From Bosea sp. RAC05 (GTDB taxonomy: Bacteria; Pseudomonadota; Alphaproteobacteria; Rhizobiales; Beijerinckiaceae), in contig NZ_CP016463.1 of assembly GCF_001713455.1 (NCBI RefSeq), positions 186,001-250,000 of the forward strand: 64,000 nucleotides of DNA, written 5' to 3'. The notes under the pieces are model-generated. The model had not been told where the DNA came from. It did no database searches and worked only from the letters and a program-made list of their open reading frames with translations. Position 1 is the stretch's first letter. Every line of letters begins with the position of its first letter. The position numbers and the translations under genes were made by a program. This document shows, in pieces, positions 17,084 to 25,978 of this stretch.

Positions 17084-18628
17084 ATGAGCCACGACCATCC
17101 TGGTGAAGTGAACGGCTCTTCCAGGGCGCCTGGGGCAGTGAAGCGGGTCGACGACAGTGCCACCGACGTCACCAGGATGTACCTGAACGACATTGGTCGC
17201 CGGCCTTTGCTGACACGAGAAGGCGAAGCCGCCCTCGCCATGCGTATCGACGCCTCGCGCATCGCAATGCTGTCGACGCTGTTTCGAACTCGAACCTGCT
17301 CGCCGATCGTCAAAGGCTGGGTCGAAGGCGTCGAAACCGGCAAGGTCAAGCTTGAAGCGATCTTCGCGTTGCGCGACATCCCCCTGCCAGATCTGGCCGA
17401 TGACGACGGCGTCGATCCGGTCTTCCCGGTTGCTGCGGATCTGATCGACGAGGACGACTTCGCCACGGAGCTGCCGGCCGAGGCTCTGGCGGAAATGCGC
17501 ATGCTCATCGACGCGGCCGTCGAGCTGATGCAACCCGGACATCCTGTTGACGCACGGGCCTGTGCTTTGGCCTCGAGGTGGATCTCGGCGCGATTGGATG
17601 CCGTCAGGCTCGACGAGCTCAGCCGCCCGTTTGAGGACCTGAGCAAATCGATCGAGGCAGCAGGAATCCGTCTCGGCAAGGAAGCGGTGGCCGCCGGCGC
17701 CGATCGGGCACTCGTGCTGGCGCTGTGGCGAAACGGCAAGGTGAAGACGCTGCGCGGAGATAGCCTGTCGCAACTTCGTGTTCTGTCTAATGCCTGCGGA
17801 TCCGAGGTGGGTCAGATCGACGAGATGCTGGACGCCTGGGGCATGTCGTGGCCCGATTACGTCTGGGCGCGGGAACGCATGACGCAGGCACGCCGTGAGC
17901 TGACGTCGGCCAAGAACGAGATGATCGCCAGCAATCTGCGACTGGTGGTCTCGATTGCCCGACCGCTCGCAAACCGTGGCCTTGGCCTCCTCGACCTCTG
18001 TTCAGAGGGCAACATCGGTCTCATCCGAGCCGTTGAGAAGTTCGATGCGCGTCGAGGCTTCAAGTTCGCGACGTACTCATCGTTTTGGGTGAGGCAGGCA
18101 GTCTCACGAGCCCTCGCCGATCAGGGTCGGCTGATTCGTGTGCCGGTCCATACCGTGGAGAAAGCTGTCCAGGTCCGACGCGCGGCCGACATCCTCCTCC
18201 GCGAACTCGGACGCGAACCGACATTGGTCGAGCTGTCGGAGAAGGCAGGCGTCTCGATCGACACACTGCGCAGGATCCAGTCAATGACCCGCGATCCGGT
18301 GTCGCTCGATGCGCCGGCCGCGGATGGCAACGACACCACTGTCGGGGAGCTGGTTGAGGATCGCGCCAGCGTCGGCCCAGAGCACGCTGCCGCCCTGAGC
18401 GAGACACGGCGCCTGGTATCTTCCGCAATGCTACGGCTCTCGGCCCGCGAAGAACGGGTCATCCGGATGCGCTATGGAATTGGCCTGAGCGATGCTCACA
18501 CCTTGGAGGACTGCGGCGAGTTCTTCGGTGTGACGCGCGAGCGGATTCGCCAGATCGAGGCAAAATGCCTCTCCAAGCTGCGTCATCACAGGCGATCCAG
18601 CTCGCTGCGTGAATTGCTGGACGATTGA
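17084..18628 (+). CDS. RpoD-like sigma-70 family sigma factor
   Basis: A 514-residue sigma factor of the RpoD type. Region 1.2 is at about residues 27-60 ([19 protein letters not shown]). A divergent spacer of roughly 200 residues follows. Region 2 lies at about 279-360 ([49 protein letters not shown]). Region 3 carries [14 protein letters not shown], and region 4 at 451-512 carries [15 protein letters not shown] and an HTH ending [14 protein letters not shown]. There is no acidic region 1.1. The housekeeping WW in region 2.3/2.4 is FW here and the spacer is unlike RpoD, so this is an alternative, plasmid-specific factor. It might direct plasmid or pilus genes; targets are not known. Confidence 0.88.
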   Translation: MSHDHPGEVNGSSRAPGAVKRVDDSATDVTRMYLNDIGRRPLLTREGEAALAMRIDASRIAMLSTLFRTRTCSPIVKGWVEGVETGKVKLEAIFALRDIPLPDLADDDGVDPVFPVAADLIDEDDFATELPAEALAEMRMLIDAAVELMQPGHPVDARACALASRWISARLDAVRLDELSRPFEDLSKSIEAAGIRLGKEAVAAGADRALVLALWRNGKVKTLRGDSLSQLRVLSNACGSEVGQIDEMLDAWGMSWPDYVWARERMTQARRELTSAKNEMIASNLRLVVSIARPLANRGLGLLDLCSEGNIGLIRAVEKFDARRGFKFATYSSFWVRQAVSRALADQGRLIRVPVHTVEKAVQVRRAADILLRELGREPTLVELSEKAGVSIDTLRRIQSMTRDPVSLDAPAADGNDTTVGELVEDRASVGPEHAAALSETRRLVSSAMLRLSAREERVIRMRYGIGLSDAHTLEDCGEFFGVTRERIRQIEAKCLSKLRHHRRSSSLRELLDD

Positions 18629-18733
18629 TCCATCCGCGGAAAGGATCAGTCGTCCACAGCTTGTCAACAAACCCTTCACCAGGTTCCCGGGCGACGTTGG
18701 AAGTCGCCTGCAAAATGTGCCAGATGGTAGGGC

Positions 18734-18937
18734 ATGACAAACCCCAATGAACCCCCTGCCCTCACCCAGACCCAGGTCCTCGCCAATCTCGCTGCCGAGC
18801 GGGCGTTCACACGCCTTGCGAAGCTGGCGGCCGACGGCGTCGTGATTGCCGACGAAGGCGATTTCGTGGATCGGGAGATCACGGCTGTGCTGAAGGCGGC
18901 CGAAGATCGAAGCGCTGGATCGGTCAGTGCCCACTGA
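18734..18937 (+). CDS. small hypothetical protein (67 aa)
   Basis: A short acidic, helical protein (AERAFTRLAKLAADG in the middle) without recognisable domains. It begins about 105 bases after the sigma-factor gene; a TAGGGC sequence precedes the ATG. The last 11 bases overlap the next small gene, which starts with GTG. Codon use is like the neighbours, so I accept it with reserve. Confidence 0.5.
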   Translation: MTNPNEPPALTQTQVLANLAAERAFTRLAKLAADGVVIADEGDFVDREITAVLKAAEDRSAGSVSAH

Positions 18938-19196
18938 GGACGCGCTTGTTCAAGCGCTGAAGCTCGTCGACAAGGTCGGAGACATTGCTGACGCAGATCT
19001 ATCTGGTCCGCGTCAGGTAGCGATGCGCGAAACCGTTCTGCGCAAAGGGATGGCTCGGTGGTCGCCTGACGCCGGACGCTTTGTCCTCACGTCGACGGGG
19101 CGCGCCAGGCTCGTGGCACGCCCCAGGTCAGGGCCTTCGACAGTGCTGGCGTTTCCCAGCGATCGCGTCCCGCGGAAAGCGGCTCACAAAAGCTGA
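18927..19196 (+). CDS. small hypothetical protein (89 aa)
   Basis: Begins at a GTG overlapping the preceding small gene by 11 bases. The C-terminal half is basic (GRARLVARPRSG, PRKAAHKS) and could bind nucleic acid; the first half is helical and acidic. No family recognised. It converges on the partition operon, ending 12 bases before the stop of the parA partner gene. Confidence 0.5.
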   Translation: MPTEDALVQALKLVDKVGDIADADLSGPRQVAMRETVLRKGMARWSPDAGRFVLTSTGRARLVARPRSGPSTVLAFPSDRVPRKAAHKS

Positions 19197-19208
19197 TGTC
19201 GGCCCGCC

Positions 19209-19613
19209 TCAGCGCTTCGTCGCGTCAGGCACCATCGCCATGATCTCAGCAAACGCGACCTTGTAGCTGATGCGCCGGCTGGCCGCGTAATCGACGAACT
19301 TGTTGTAGTCCTCGATATAGCAGCGGATGCCGAGCTGCTCGACCTGCTCGGTGTCGGCGTCAGCCTTGCGCAGCTTGCGCTTTTTGATGACCTGGATCTC
19401 GTCGTCGGCCACCTCCACTCGCTCGCGGCTCGTATAGCCGTGACTGGCTGAGACCTTGTCGACCGCACTGATGCTGTCCTTCGGTCGCGCGCCCTCTGGA
19501 ATGTCGCCAAGGGTCTTTCTCAGACCTGCGAAGATATCGGTAACGCCGGCTGAGGCTGGCGCGGGCTCAGGTTGCGTCATGTTCGTGTCTGGGTTGGAGA
19601 GTGTGAGTGCCAT
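19209..19613 (-). CDS. small ParA partner (candidate centromere-binding protein)
   Basis: A 134-residue protein directly downstream of parA, 14 bases from its stop. The N-terminal half is polar and probably disordered; the C-terminal half has a basic IKKRKLRK stretch followed by a short strand and two helices (GIRCYIEDYNKFVDYAASRR, shortened here). That is the layout of small ribbon-helix-helix partition factors and of VirC2-like partners, which replace ParB in type Ib-like systems. No ParB is present nearby. The DNA-binding role is inferred from position and architecture. Confidence 0.6.
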   Translation of the reverse strand: MALTLSNPDTNMTQPEPAPASAGVTDIFAGLRKTLGDIPEGARPKDSISAVDKVSASHGYTSRERVEVADDEIQVIKKRKLRKADADTEQVEQLGIRCYIEDYNKFVDYAASRRISYKVAFAEIMAMVPDATKR

Positions 19614-19627
19614 TGGTTCGCCCTATC

Positions 19628-20317
19628 TTAAGCAGCAACAGCGCGCGGGCCATTTGCGGTTAGGAGCAGCTGAATAACCTCACGTGCGAGGCAAGCAGCA
19701 TTTTCGATCGCTGCCGGAATGCCGTTGACGGCCTTCGGATCCAGCTCCTGGAGTGTCTGCCCGTAAGTGAAGAGGCTCGCGAAAGCGACACGCTGGTTGA
19801 GGCGCGTCTCCAGCATCGGAACGTTCATGGCCTTCAGCTGGCCGAGAATGATCATCTCGTTCTTGGTGGGGATGAGTGGGCTGGTGCGGGTCATAAGCAT
19901 CCAGTGCGGAATCGGGCGCTCCAGGACGTGCTGCTCGTCGGCGATGAGACCCAACGCTCTGGTTGCTTGATGAGCGTCGACCGCACTCGCCTGCATGCAG
20001 ATGAGGGCCATGTGAGTCCTGGTTAAGGCTCGCGACGCCAGCAGGCTGGCGGATCCTTCGAGGTCAACGATGACGAATTTGCGCTCATTGGCCTCGCGAT
20101 CAATGACACTGGCGATGTTTTTCTCCGTCACGCCGACGACGACGTTCACCGGTGACGGCTCCGTGCGGTCGTTGGCCCAGCGCTCGATCGGATGATTGGG
20201 GTCGGCGTCGATGATGGATACGCTGGCGCCCAACGCTGCGAGCGTTGTGCCCAACACCAATGCCGTGGTGGTCTTCCCGCATCCACCCTTCGGCGATGCC
20301 ATCGTAATGACAGGCAT
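19628..20317 (-). CDS. parA: ParA/VirC1-like partition ATPase
   Basis: A 229-residue ATPase of the short ParA class that lacks an N-terminal HTH, closest in style to VirC1/ParA partition proteins. The deviant Walker A box [11 protein letters not shown] is at residues 8-18, [11 protein letters not shown] forms A', and FVIVDLEGS is Walker B. The ATG at 20317 gives the standard [12 protein letters not shown] start; eight extra residues are possible. Such ATPases drive plasmid segregation by forming dynamic gradients on the nucleoid with a small centromere-binding partner. The partner is probably the next gene, and the upstream 1-kb non-coding stretch is the obvious place for the centromere. Confidence 0.9.
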   Translation of the reverse strand: MPVITMASPKGGCGKTTTALVLGTTLAALGASVSIIDADPNHPIERWANDRTEPSPVNVVVGVTEKNIASVIDREANERKFVIVDLEGSASLLASRALTRTHMALICMQASAVDAHQATRALGLIADEQHVLERPIPHWMLMTRTSPLIPTKNEMIILGQLKAMNVPMLETRLNQRVAFASLFTYGQTLQELDPKAVNGIPAAIENAACLAREVIQLLLTANGPRAVAA

Positions 20318-21318
20318 GATTCGGCCTCCTATGCCCTGCAATCAGTTAAAATTGCCCGGAAGCCGTTAATTTCAGCTTAACGCTTACGGTTTGGGAGGAG
20401 GAGCTAGCGCAGGTTCCCAGTCTCTCCCAGGCATGACCAACGCAACAGAAACTGGGGCAAATCACCCACCCCCCTTCTATAGCACACGATAGCCTGGCGT
20501 TGAATACCCGATGGTCCCTGCCGCGCTCATGCGATGGGCAATGCGACGACCTGAAATGATATGATACCAGATGGTATCAACTGGGATCACGTGACAAGTG
20601 AGCAAACCAGACCGCATGATGAAGGGGCATCGGATCCGGGGTGAGGCGGATCGAGCCGATTGCAGATCGAACCGTCTCTTTGGCAATGGGGCCATACGAT
20701 GCGAGGGCAAGACGAAAGAGTGGATGGCATAGCGCACCAGGTGATCGCGCACCGAAGGTGATGATGCTGAATGGACAAGGGTGATCGGACACCACAGCGC
20801 ATCAGACGAGACGTGATGACGACTGTGCAGAGAGGATCATCTCGCGCCTCATCGAAAGAGAGGGGAGCGTCGAGCCTCTAACCTTCCCGGAGGATCCTCG
20901 ATGACCGGCTTGCGCCGTGAGCCATACCAGCTGAAGACAGGTGCCTGCAGCGCGTCGGACATGCGATCATGACCGAACGGCAGTCAGAATAGCGTTACCG
21001 CAACCCGAAATAGATCGGCGAGCGTCATTCCGAAGCCTTGGGCGAACAGCCAAAAAATGGAACATAATCAGGCGGTTGCTGGCTGTTTGGAGGGTCAGAT
21101 AGGGCCATTTTGAGAGACTTGCCGCGCCTCAGAGCTGCTTCGGTGCAATCATGTCCGCCAAATCGCGGCCCTTCAGCGAGCCCTTGCTGGCCTTCTGGCG
21201 GGGCGAGCGTCCGGGCCTGGAGCAGGCCGGCATCTCATTGCTGTTGAGAACAGGCGATCGCTATCTGGACAGATCTCCATGACTCAACCCAACTGCGGTT
21301 TCGGTTGAGGATGACGTA
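20318..21318. other. 1-kb non-coding region upstream of parA, candidate centromere/promoter region
   Basis: Only one weak frame lies here: a 43-residue ORF at 21151-21282 without a good ribosome site. The stretch between parA and the RHE_PE00001-type gene holds several short palindromes: TGATACC-AGAT-GGTATCA (20562-20579), TCACGTGA (20587-20594) and GAGGATCCTC (20890-20899). GTGATC-like words recur between about 20585 and 20820. This looks like a regulatory and partition-site region rather than decayed coding DNA, but no array as regular as the iterons was found. Confidence 0.5.
20562..20579. promoter_or_regulatory. perfect inverted repeat TGATACC-N4-GGTATCA
   Basis: Two seven-base arms with a four-base spacer form an 18-base dyad, typical of an operator for a dimeric regulator. 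It lies 245 bases upstream of parA. The binding protein is unknown; the small ParA partner is one candidate for autoregulation. Confidence 0.5.
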
Positions 21319-22296
21319 ATGGAGCTCGACGAGAAGGCGCCTCGGCTGCAGGCGCCGCAATTGGAATGGGAACGATTGCTCGATCCTTTGAACAAGGCGG
21401 CAGACAGGATTGCTCGCCTGGATGAACGTTTGAGAACGAGTTCCTTGGCAGAGGGCTGGCGGTCCCGAACAGACTTTCGCGAAGCTCAGGCTGCGCTGTG
21501 GGTGGACGGCGTCCTGGTCTCGGTCGAAGATCTGGTACTACGCGACGCCGGCATGGATATCCGCGCGCCAACTCCGGAACTGTCGCGCGCCATGGTAGCC
21601 TACGGTTTGCGGCGTAAAATCTGGCGGTCCTCTAAGGATTGGGCGAACTCAGAAGAGGGCAGGTCTGCCATCCTGGGGCATCTCGACGGAGCATCGCGGC
21701 CGCGGGAGGTCGACGACTGGTTCGTGCCAAAGGCAGATCACGCTGATCGGCTGACGGAATGGACGGAATTCGTTCGAAAGATCGAGGGGTTGTCGCCATT
21801 GATCCGGGCCGCTCTGGCACTCGATCTTTGGAAACGAACGGAACCGTCCGAGCGCTCACCATGGGCGGGAGCAATGATGGTTGGTGCTCAGATCCGGGCC
21901 GCAGGGGCCACAACAAGCTTCCTCCCTCTGATCAACATCGGCCTGCGGGAAAGCCAGTTCAATTTGCGGCGGAACAGGGAATCCAGCGCGACCGACCGAG
22001 CGATCTGGATCCTCGAATCCTTCGCCGTCGGGGCCGATTATGGTTTGGCGGAGCATGATCGGATGGCGCTGGCTCGTGAGACGCTTGGAACGAAATTGAA
22101 GGATCGTCGGACATCGTCGCGCATGCCTGATTTCGTCGATCTCGTCCTGTCTCTGCCGATTGTGACCGTGCCGCTGGTTGCCGCCAAGCTGAAGGTATCT
22201 CCCCAGGCAGCACAGGTGCTCATCGACGAATGCGGCTCGCTACTGCGAGAGGTTACGGGCCGCCGGCGCTACAGAGCGTGGTCGATCGGCGTCTGA
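21319..22296 (+). CDS. RHE_PE00001 family protein (DUF1612 plus HTH)
   Basis: A 325-residue protein with the arrangement of the RHE_PE00001 family: a DUF1612 (PF07756) core with AALWVDGVLVSVEDLVL near residue 60, AYGLRRKIW near 97 and LDLWKRTEPSERSPWAGAM near 168, then a C-terminal helix-turn-helix (PF11972) with LPIVTVPLVAAKLKVSPQAA around residue 280. The family is frequent on rhizobial plasmids and distantly related to Fic proteins, but its function is unknown; the C-terminal HTH suggests DNA binding. It is divergent from parA across the 1-kb non-coding region. Confidence 0.82.
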   Translation: MELDEKAPRLQAPQLEWERLLDPLNKAADRIARLDERLRTSSLAEGWRSRTDFREAQAALWVDGVLVSVEDLVLRDAGMDIRAPTPELSRAMVAYGLRRKIWRSSKDWANSEEGRSAILGHLDGASRPREVDDWFVPKADHADRLTEWTEFVRKIEGLSPLIRAALALDLWKRTEPSERSPWAGAMMVGAQIRAAGATTSFLPLINIGLRESQFNLRRNRESSATDRAIWILESFAVGADYGLAEHDRMALARETLGTKLKDRRTSSRMPDFVDLVLSLPIVTVPLVAAKLKVSPQAAQVLIDECGSLLREVTGRRRYRAWSIGV

Positions 22297-22380
22297 TGAC
22301 GTTCGACTGCATCCACGATATGCATCTTGCCGGGGCATCAATCGTTGCTCGCCGACAGATCTGAACGTACAATCCTTGGC

Positions 22381-23007
22381 GTGAATCGCCCGAGGCCCGT
22401 TATTGTTTTGCCCAACACCGATCCAACTGTAGCGAATGGCGGCCGCACGCGTCGTGATGCTGTCCTGACGGCCGTCTTCGCGGCCGCGCTGCCGTTGCTC
22501 GGCTGCAAGTCGGAGAACCGAGAGTTCAATGCCTCGGCAGCGAAGGGCGCCAATCGCGTCATGTTCGCCGATGCCGTTGCCTGGCAGGATCTCGATGAGC
22601 GCTCGGCCACGATCGCCTTTGTGCCGTTTGCGCTCACTCAGGAGCAACGCCATGCCATCATCGCCGGGCGTGGCGTCGAGCCGGCACTGGCGTCGCAGGA
22701 GCCTATGCTGGAGGTTCGCATCGAACTGAAACCAGGCATGGGTGCGTCCACAAGGCGTATCGTGCCCGACAACATCGGCGCTGTCGTATTCACCTTCTGG
22801 CATTTCGACGAACCACCCGCGGTGATCACCGTCCGCAAGGATCAGTGGATCCCTTCACCCGAGATCGAGCTCGTCGGTTTCGATGGCGACCTGAAGCCGG
22901 GCGGGTGGATTGTCGGGACGGTGCGCAGCAGCAAGATCCACCGCAACATCCGCGGCAGCGATGACGCCTATTCCGTGAACACGTCGATGGCTCAGACGCT
23001 GGTCTGA
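22381..23007 (+). CDS. putative lipoprotein (208 aa)
   Basis: I use the GTG at 22381; a TTG at 22327 is the other possible start and neither has a clear ribosome site. The N-terminal region has TRRDAVLTAVFAAALPLLGC, an Arg-Arg pair, hydrophobic stretch and LLGC lipobox, so the protein is probably exported and lipid-modified, conceivably by the Tat route. The mature domain of about 160 residues is beta-rich and of unknown family. It converges on the minus-strand gene that follows scpB, with 16 bases of overlap. Confidence 0.6.
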   Translation: MNRPRPVIVLPNTDPTVANGGRTRRDAVLTAVFAAALPLLGCKSENREFNASAAKGANRVMFADAVAWQDLDERSATIAFVPFALTQEQRHAIIAGRGVEPALASQEPMLEVRIELKPGMGASTRRIVPDNIGAVVFTFWHFDEPPAVITVRKDQWIPSPEIELVGFDGDLKPGGWIVGTVRSSKIHRNIRGSDDAYSVNTSMAQTLV

Positions 23008-23360
23008 ACACCGCGGATCGACTTGCTGGCAGATGCGATGAAATCGCCGGCTGCCGCGCGGGGGTCGACGTTGATTTGAGTGTCGACGCCCAGCGAGCGA
23101 GCATGCACGAGAGCGATCCTCTGTGCGTAAAGCCTGATTTCGTGATTGGCTCTGGCCCAGGACAGAAGCAGCGGAGCGATTTCGCTGTGGCTGAGCCTCC
23201 GCCCGGTCGCGACGCGCAATGCCGCGAGCGCGCTGCGGTGATGGTCTTTCATCATCGCGATGCGATCGATGCGGCGACCAGGCGCCTCGAGGATGTCGAT
23301 CAAGCGATCGAACTCCTTCTCGATGGCCTGTCGTTCCTCTGGAGTGAATGGCAGGCTCAT
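22992..23360 (-). CDS. small hypothetical protein downstream of scpB (122 aa)
   Basis: Its start overlaps the scpB stop by four bases (ATGA), so it is the third gene of an scpA-scpB operon. The protein is helical and basic, beginning MSLPFTPEERQAIEKEFDRL, with no recognised domain. The coupling suggests that it works with the ScpAB proteins, for example as an additional condensin-like subunit, but this is inference from context only. Confidence 0.65.
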   Translation of the reverse strand: MSLPFTPEERQAIEKEFDRLIDILEAPGRRIDRIAMMKDHHRSALAALRVATGRRLSHSEIAPLLLSWARANHEIRLYAQRIALVHARSLGVDTQINVDPRAAAGDFIASASKSIRGVQTSV

Positions 23361-23929
23361 GGTTCTGCTTCCGATGTCGAGGTGAGATCGGCCCTCGCCG
23401 GTGGCAGCGTCAGGTATCCGGCTGCCCTCGCACGCTCGCAGGCTGCGAGCTCATCGAGGCTTTCGATGCCAAAATGGTCGAGGAAATTCTCGGTCGTCGA
23501 CCATGTCAGCGGACGACCCGGCCCGTCACGTCTGCGACCAGGTCGAACGAGGTCGGCCTGCAGCAGGGCATCGAGAATGCCAGGCGAGAGCTGGACAGCT
23601 CGGATCCGCTCGATCTCGCTTCGAGTGACCGGCTGAAATGCGGCGATTGCAACCAAGGTCTCCATCGCGGCCCGCGTAAGGCGCGGGGGAGGGGGGACGA
23701 GCTGTCGAGCAAGGTCAGATACCTCGATCGACGTGCGCAGCATCCACCCTCGTGGCGAGCCATGAAGGTGAATGCCTCGGCCGACGTAGTCGCCGGCGAG
23801 CCTGGTCAGAACGTCGGTGATTGCCTCACCGCTCCCGGACACCGCTTCGACCAGCTGGTCTTCGGAGACCGGGGCTGCCGCATTCAGCAGGATCGCCTCG
23901 ACCACGTATTTTGGATCGGGATCGCTCAT
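23357..23929 (-). CDS. scpB: segregation and condensation protein ScpB
   Basis: A 190-residue protein matching ScpB: paired winged-helix domains with KYVVEAILLNAAAPVSEDQL at the N-terminus, RAAMETLVAIAAFQPVTRSEI in the second domain, and the tail FLDHFGIESLDELA. ScpB dimers bind the C-terminus of the kleisin ScpA in the SMC-ScpAB condensin that compacts and segregates chromosomes. Both ends overlap neighbouring genes by four bases (scpA upstream, 122-aa gene downstream). A plasmid copy is unexpected; no smc gene lies in the window, so it would have to use the host SMC or act alone. Confidence 0.88.
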   Translation of the reverse strand: MSDPDPKYVVEAILLNAAAPVSEDQLVEAVSGSGEAITDVLTRLAGDYVGRGIHLHGSPRGWMLRTSIEVSDLARQLVPPPPRLTRAAMETLVAIAAFQPVTRSEIERIRAVQLSPGILDALLQADLVRPGRRRDGPGRPLTWSTTENFLDHFGIESLDELAACERARAAGYLTLPPARADLTSTSEAEP

Positions 23930-24696
23930 GATCGGGCCTCTTCGATCCGTCGGATGCCGATAACGACGGGGTGCTGCTCGACCTCGACGCGCCCCCGTTT
24001 CGCGAGTTCCAGAGCAGCCACATAGGTCGAAGCGATGCGCGAGCGCGCATGAATGAGGTCGTGGGGTGGCTCGGGGGAAACGAATTCCAGCACGCTGGCG
24101 AACCGGTCGGTGGGAACGTCGGCCTTGCCCAGATGAGCGATGGCGTCCTCGACGGTCAGGACGTGGTGTGGATTGCGTACGGGGGCCTGCTGGGGCACCA
24201 ACGTGTAGCGCGCCTCTTGGACATAGGCGCTGAGGATCGCATGCAGACTGGCCTCCAGGCGCTTCCCAGGGCCCTTGGCGGCATCAGGCAGACCAGGGCC
24301 GAAGCAATCGATACCGAGCCTTGCTCGTCCGCCCAGAGCCTCTGCAATCGAGCGGATCGCATCGAGACGCCGCAGCCGCACAGTGAGATCTTCGACGACG
24401 GCTTCCGCCGCGGCGCGTTCGTCCTTGGGGACAGGCAGGAGCAGCTTGGATTTGATGAAGGCCAGGTTGGCCATCATGACCAGCCAGTCGGCGGCAAGTT
24501 CCAAGCGCATCTCCCGCGCCGTCGTCATCCAGAGGATGAACTGGTCGACAACGTCCAGTACGGAGATGCGCTCGATTTCGACCTTCTTGGCGCGCACCAG
24601 ATGCAGCAGCAGGTCGAGCGGGCCCTCGAATGCATCCGTCGTCACGACCAGCACATCGGCCGGATCGCGTCCGCTGGCGAATTCATCGTGGGCCAT
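23926..24696 (-). CDS. scpA: segregation and condensation protein ScpA
   Basis: A 256-residue kleisin of the ScpA family. The N-terminal FEGPLDLLLHLVRAKKVEIE block and VLDVVDQFILWM are the SMC-neck-binding helices; LAADWLVMMANLAFIKSKLLLP follows, and the C-terminal winged helix is around residues 190-250. The ATG at 24696 is used; an open frame continues upstream without a ribosome site. ScpA bridges the SMC heads and carries ScpB. It heads the scpA-scpB-122-aa operon. Because the host chromosome must already have scpAB, this is a second, probably divergent set devoted to the plasmid. Confidence 0.88.
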   Translation of the reverse strand: MAHDEFASGRDPADVLVVTTDAFEGPLDLLLHLVRAKKVEIERISVLDVVDQFILWMTTAREMRLELAADWLVMMANLAFIKSKLLLPVPKDERAAAEAVVEDLTVRLRRLDAIRSIAEALGGRARLGIDCFGPGLPDAAKGPGKRLEASLHAILSAYVQEARYTLVPQQAPVRNPHHVLTVEDAIAHLGKADVPTDRFASVLEFVSPEPPHDLIHARSRIASTYVAALELAKRGRVEVEQHPVVIGIRRIEEARS

Positions 24697-24781
24697 CGTC
24701 ACGAAAACTGATCTCCAGATACGAGATGGCCCGGCCCCAGCAATCGAGCAGGGACCGGGCCAGATCCGACCAGTGCGATCG

Positions 24782-25402
24782 TCAGAACTTCCAGCCGATG
24801 CCGAGCTTGCCGACCTGGGTGAGGGTGTCACCCTTGAAGCCGGCCGCCGGCAGCTTCACCTCGGCGAAGTCGACGTCGTAGCCGATGCGCGCGAACAGGT
24901 TCTGGGTGATGGCGTGTTCCATGCCGGCGCCGACCTTCAGCCCGCCGTTCCACTTGCGCTCACGGAAGCCGAGCGACTCGATCTCGAACTGGGCGTGGGA
25001 GTAGCCGACCTTGCCGTACAGCATGGTGTCGCGGCCGAAGTAGTAGCCGAGACGGGCCGAGCCGCCGAGCGCCTGCTCGCGGTTGACATCGGTGTTGAGG
25101 CCGAAGTTCGACGTCCGATGCTCGGCGTTGGAGACGTCGTACTCGCCCTCGATACCGATGTAGAAGTTCGTCATCTTGAAGCCGTAGCCGAGGAACGCGC
25201 CACCGGTCACGCCCTTGAGGCCGATGTCGGTGGAGTTGCGCCCGAAGCCCGGCCGGGTGTTGTCGAGCTCGATGGTCGATGCGACGCCGCCGGCGGCGAT
25301 GCCGGCGTAGAAACCGTCGAAACCGAGGCTCTGGGCCTGGGCGCCGCCGGAGATGGCGGCGAGAGTGAGGGCAGTGCTGGCAGCGAGGAGGAGCTTCCTC
25401 AT
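24782..25402 (-). CDS. outer-membrane beta-barrel protein (Omp25/31-like)
   Basis: A 206-residue protein with a signal peptide (MRKLLLAASTAL, cleavage near AQAQS) and an eight-strand type barrel pattern: GFDGFYAGIAAGG at the start, alternating aromatic strands, LGYGF, IGIEGEYD, ARLGYYFGRDTMLYGKVGYS and a final KLGIGWKF ending in Phe, the C-terminal signature for Bam-mediated insertion. AAAGGA precedes the ATG at 25402. This family makes abundant outer-membrane proteins in Hyphomicrobiales. About 85 bases separate it from scpA downstream. Confidence 0.85.
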   Translation of the reverse strand: MRKLLLAASTALTLAAISGGAQAQSLGFDGFYAGIAAGGVASTIELDNTRPGFGRNSTDIGLKGVTGGAFLGYGFKMTNFYIGIEGEYDVSNAEHRTSNFGLNTDVNREQALGGSARLGYYFGRDTMLYGKVGYSHAQFEIESLGFRERKWNGGLKVGAGMEHAITQNLFARIGYDVDFAEVKLPAAGFKGDTLTQVGKLGIGWKF

Positions 25403-25577
25403 GGTGGTCGAGTCCTTTCCGGGTTCGGCCGGCGATTCCGGCACCGAATGCTATGAAGAGGACAGCCGCCAAAAGGATTGTCAACGAAGTCCATTAGGCT
25501 ATCCACGGATGCCAAAGGACTGTGGCTTTGATTATAGGATCGATTTAGCCGGGGATAGGACAAATCGCCCTTTGTTG

Positions 25578-25931
25578 TCAGAAGGTAAAGGCTGACGATC
25601 CTCCTGGCCGCGCCGGGCCGGGAACGACCTTCACCGCGGTCTCGGGTGAATAGGTGGCCTTGACCATCGCCTGCGCCTCATAGCCGACCCACATTCCAGC
25701 GGCCATGCACCCAAGAGCCGTCAATACGAATCGAATCGTGCCCAGTGTCTTGCGCGGCGGGGGAGGGGGCGGGCGTTTGCGAGGCTTGCCCGCCGGTCGC
25801 GGTTTGGCTCGTGGAGCAGTCGCGGCAGGACGAGGCGCTTTCGGCGACGCCAGCGGTGCGAAATTGGGGTCGATCCGGGGCATGGGCCCCAGGCCGGTCG
25901 GCTTTTTCTTGCGGATCTGAGGAGACGTCAT
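25578..25931 (-). CDS. basic Pro-rich single-pass membrane protein (117 aa)
   Basis: The first 60 residues are basic and Pro/Ala-rich and end in a run of prolines; a hydrophobic helix occupies about residues 64-84, followed by a 30-residue tail. The arrangement suggests a cytosolic disordered arm with a membrane anchor. No family recognised. It stands between divergent and convergent neighbours and may be monocistronic. Confidence 0.6.
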   Translation of the reverse strand: MTSPQIRKKKPTGLGPMPRIDPNFAPLASPKAPRPAATAPRAKPRPAGKPRKRPPPPPPRKTLGTIRFVLTALGCMAAGMWVGYEAQAMVKATYSPETAVKVVPGPARPGGSSAFTF

Positions 25932-25978
25932 CGTCAGCGTTCCGGTGTGCTGGTCATTAGGTTGCTGGGTCAGGCCTG

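Noticed and set aside
21151..21282. 43-codon ORF before the RHE_PE00001-type gene
   Set aside because: Too short and without a ribosome site; codon use alone does not support it.
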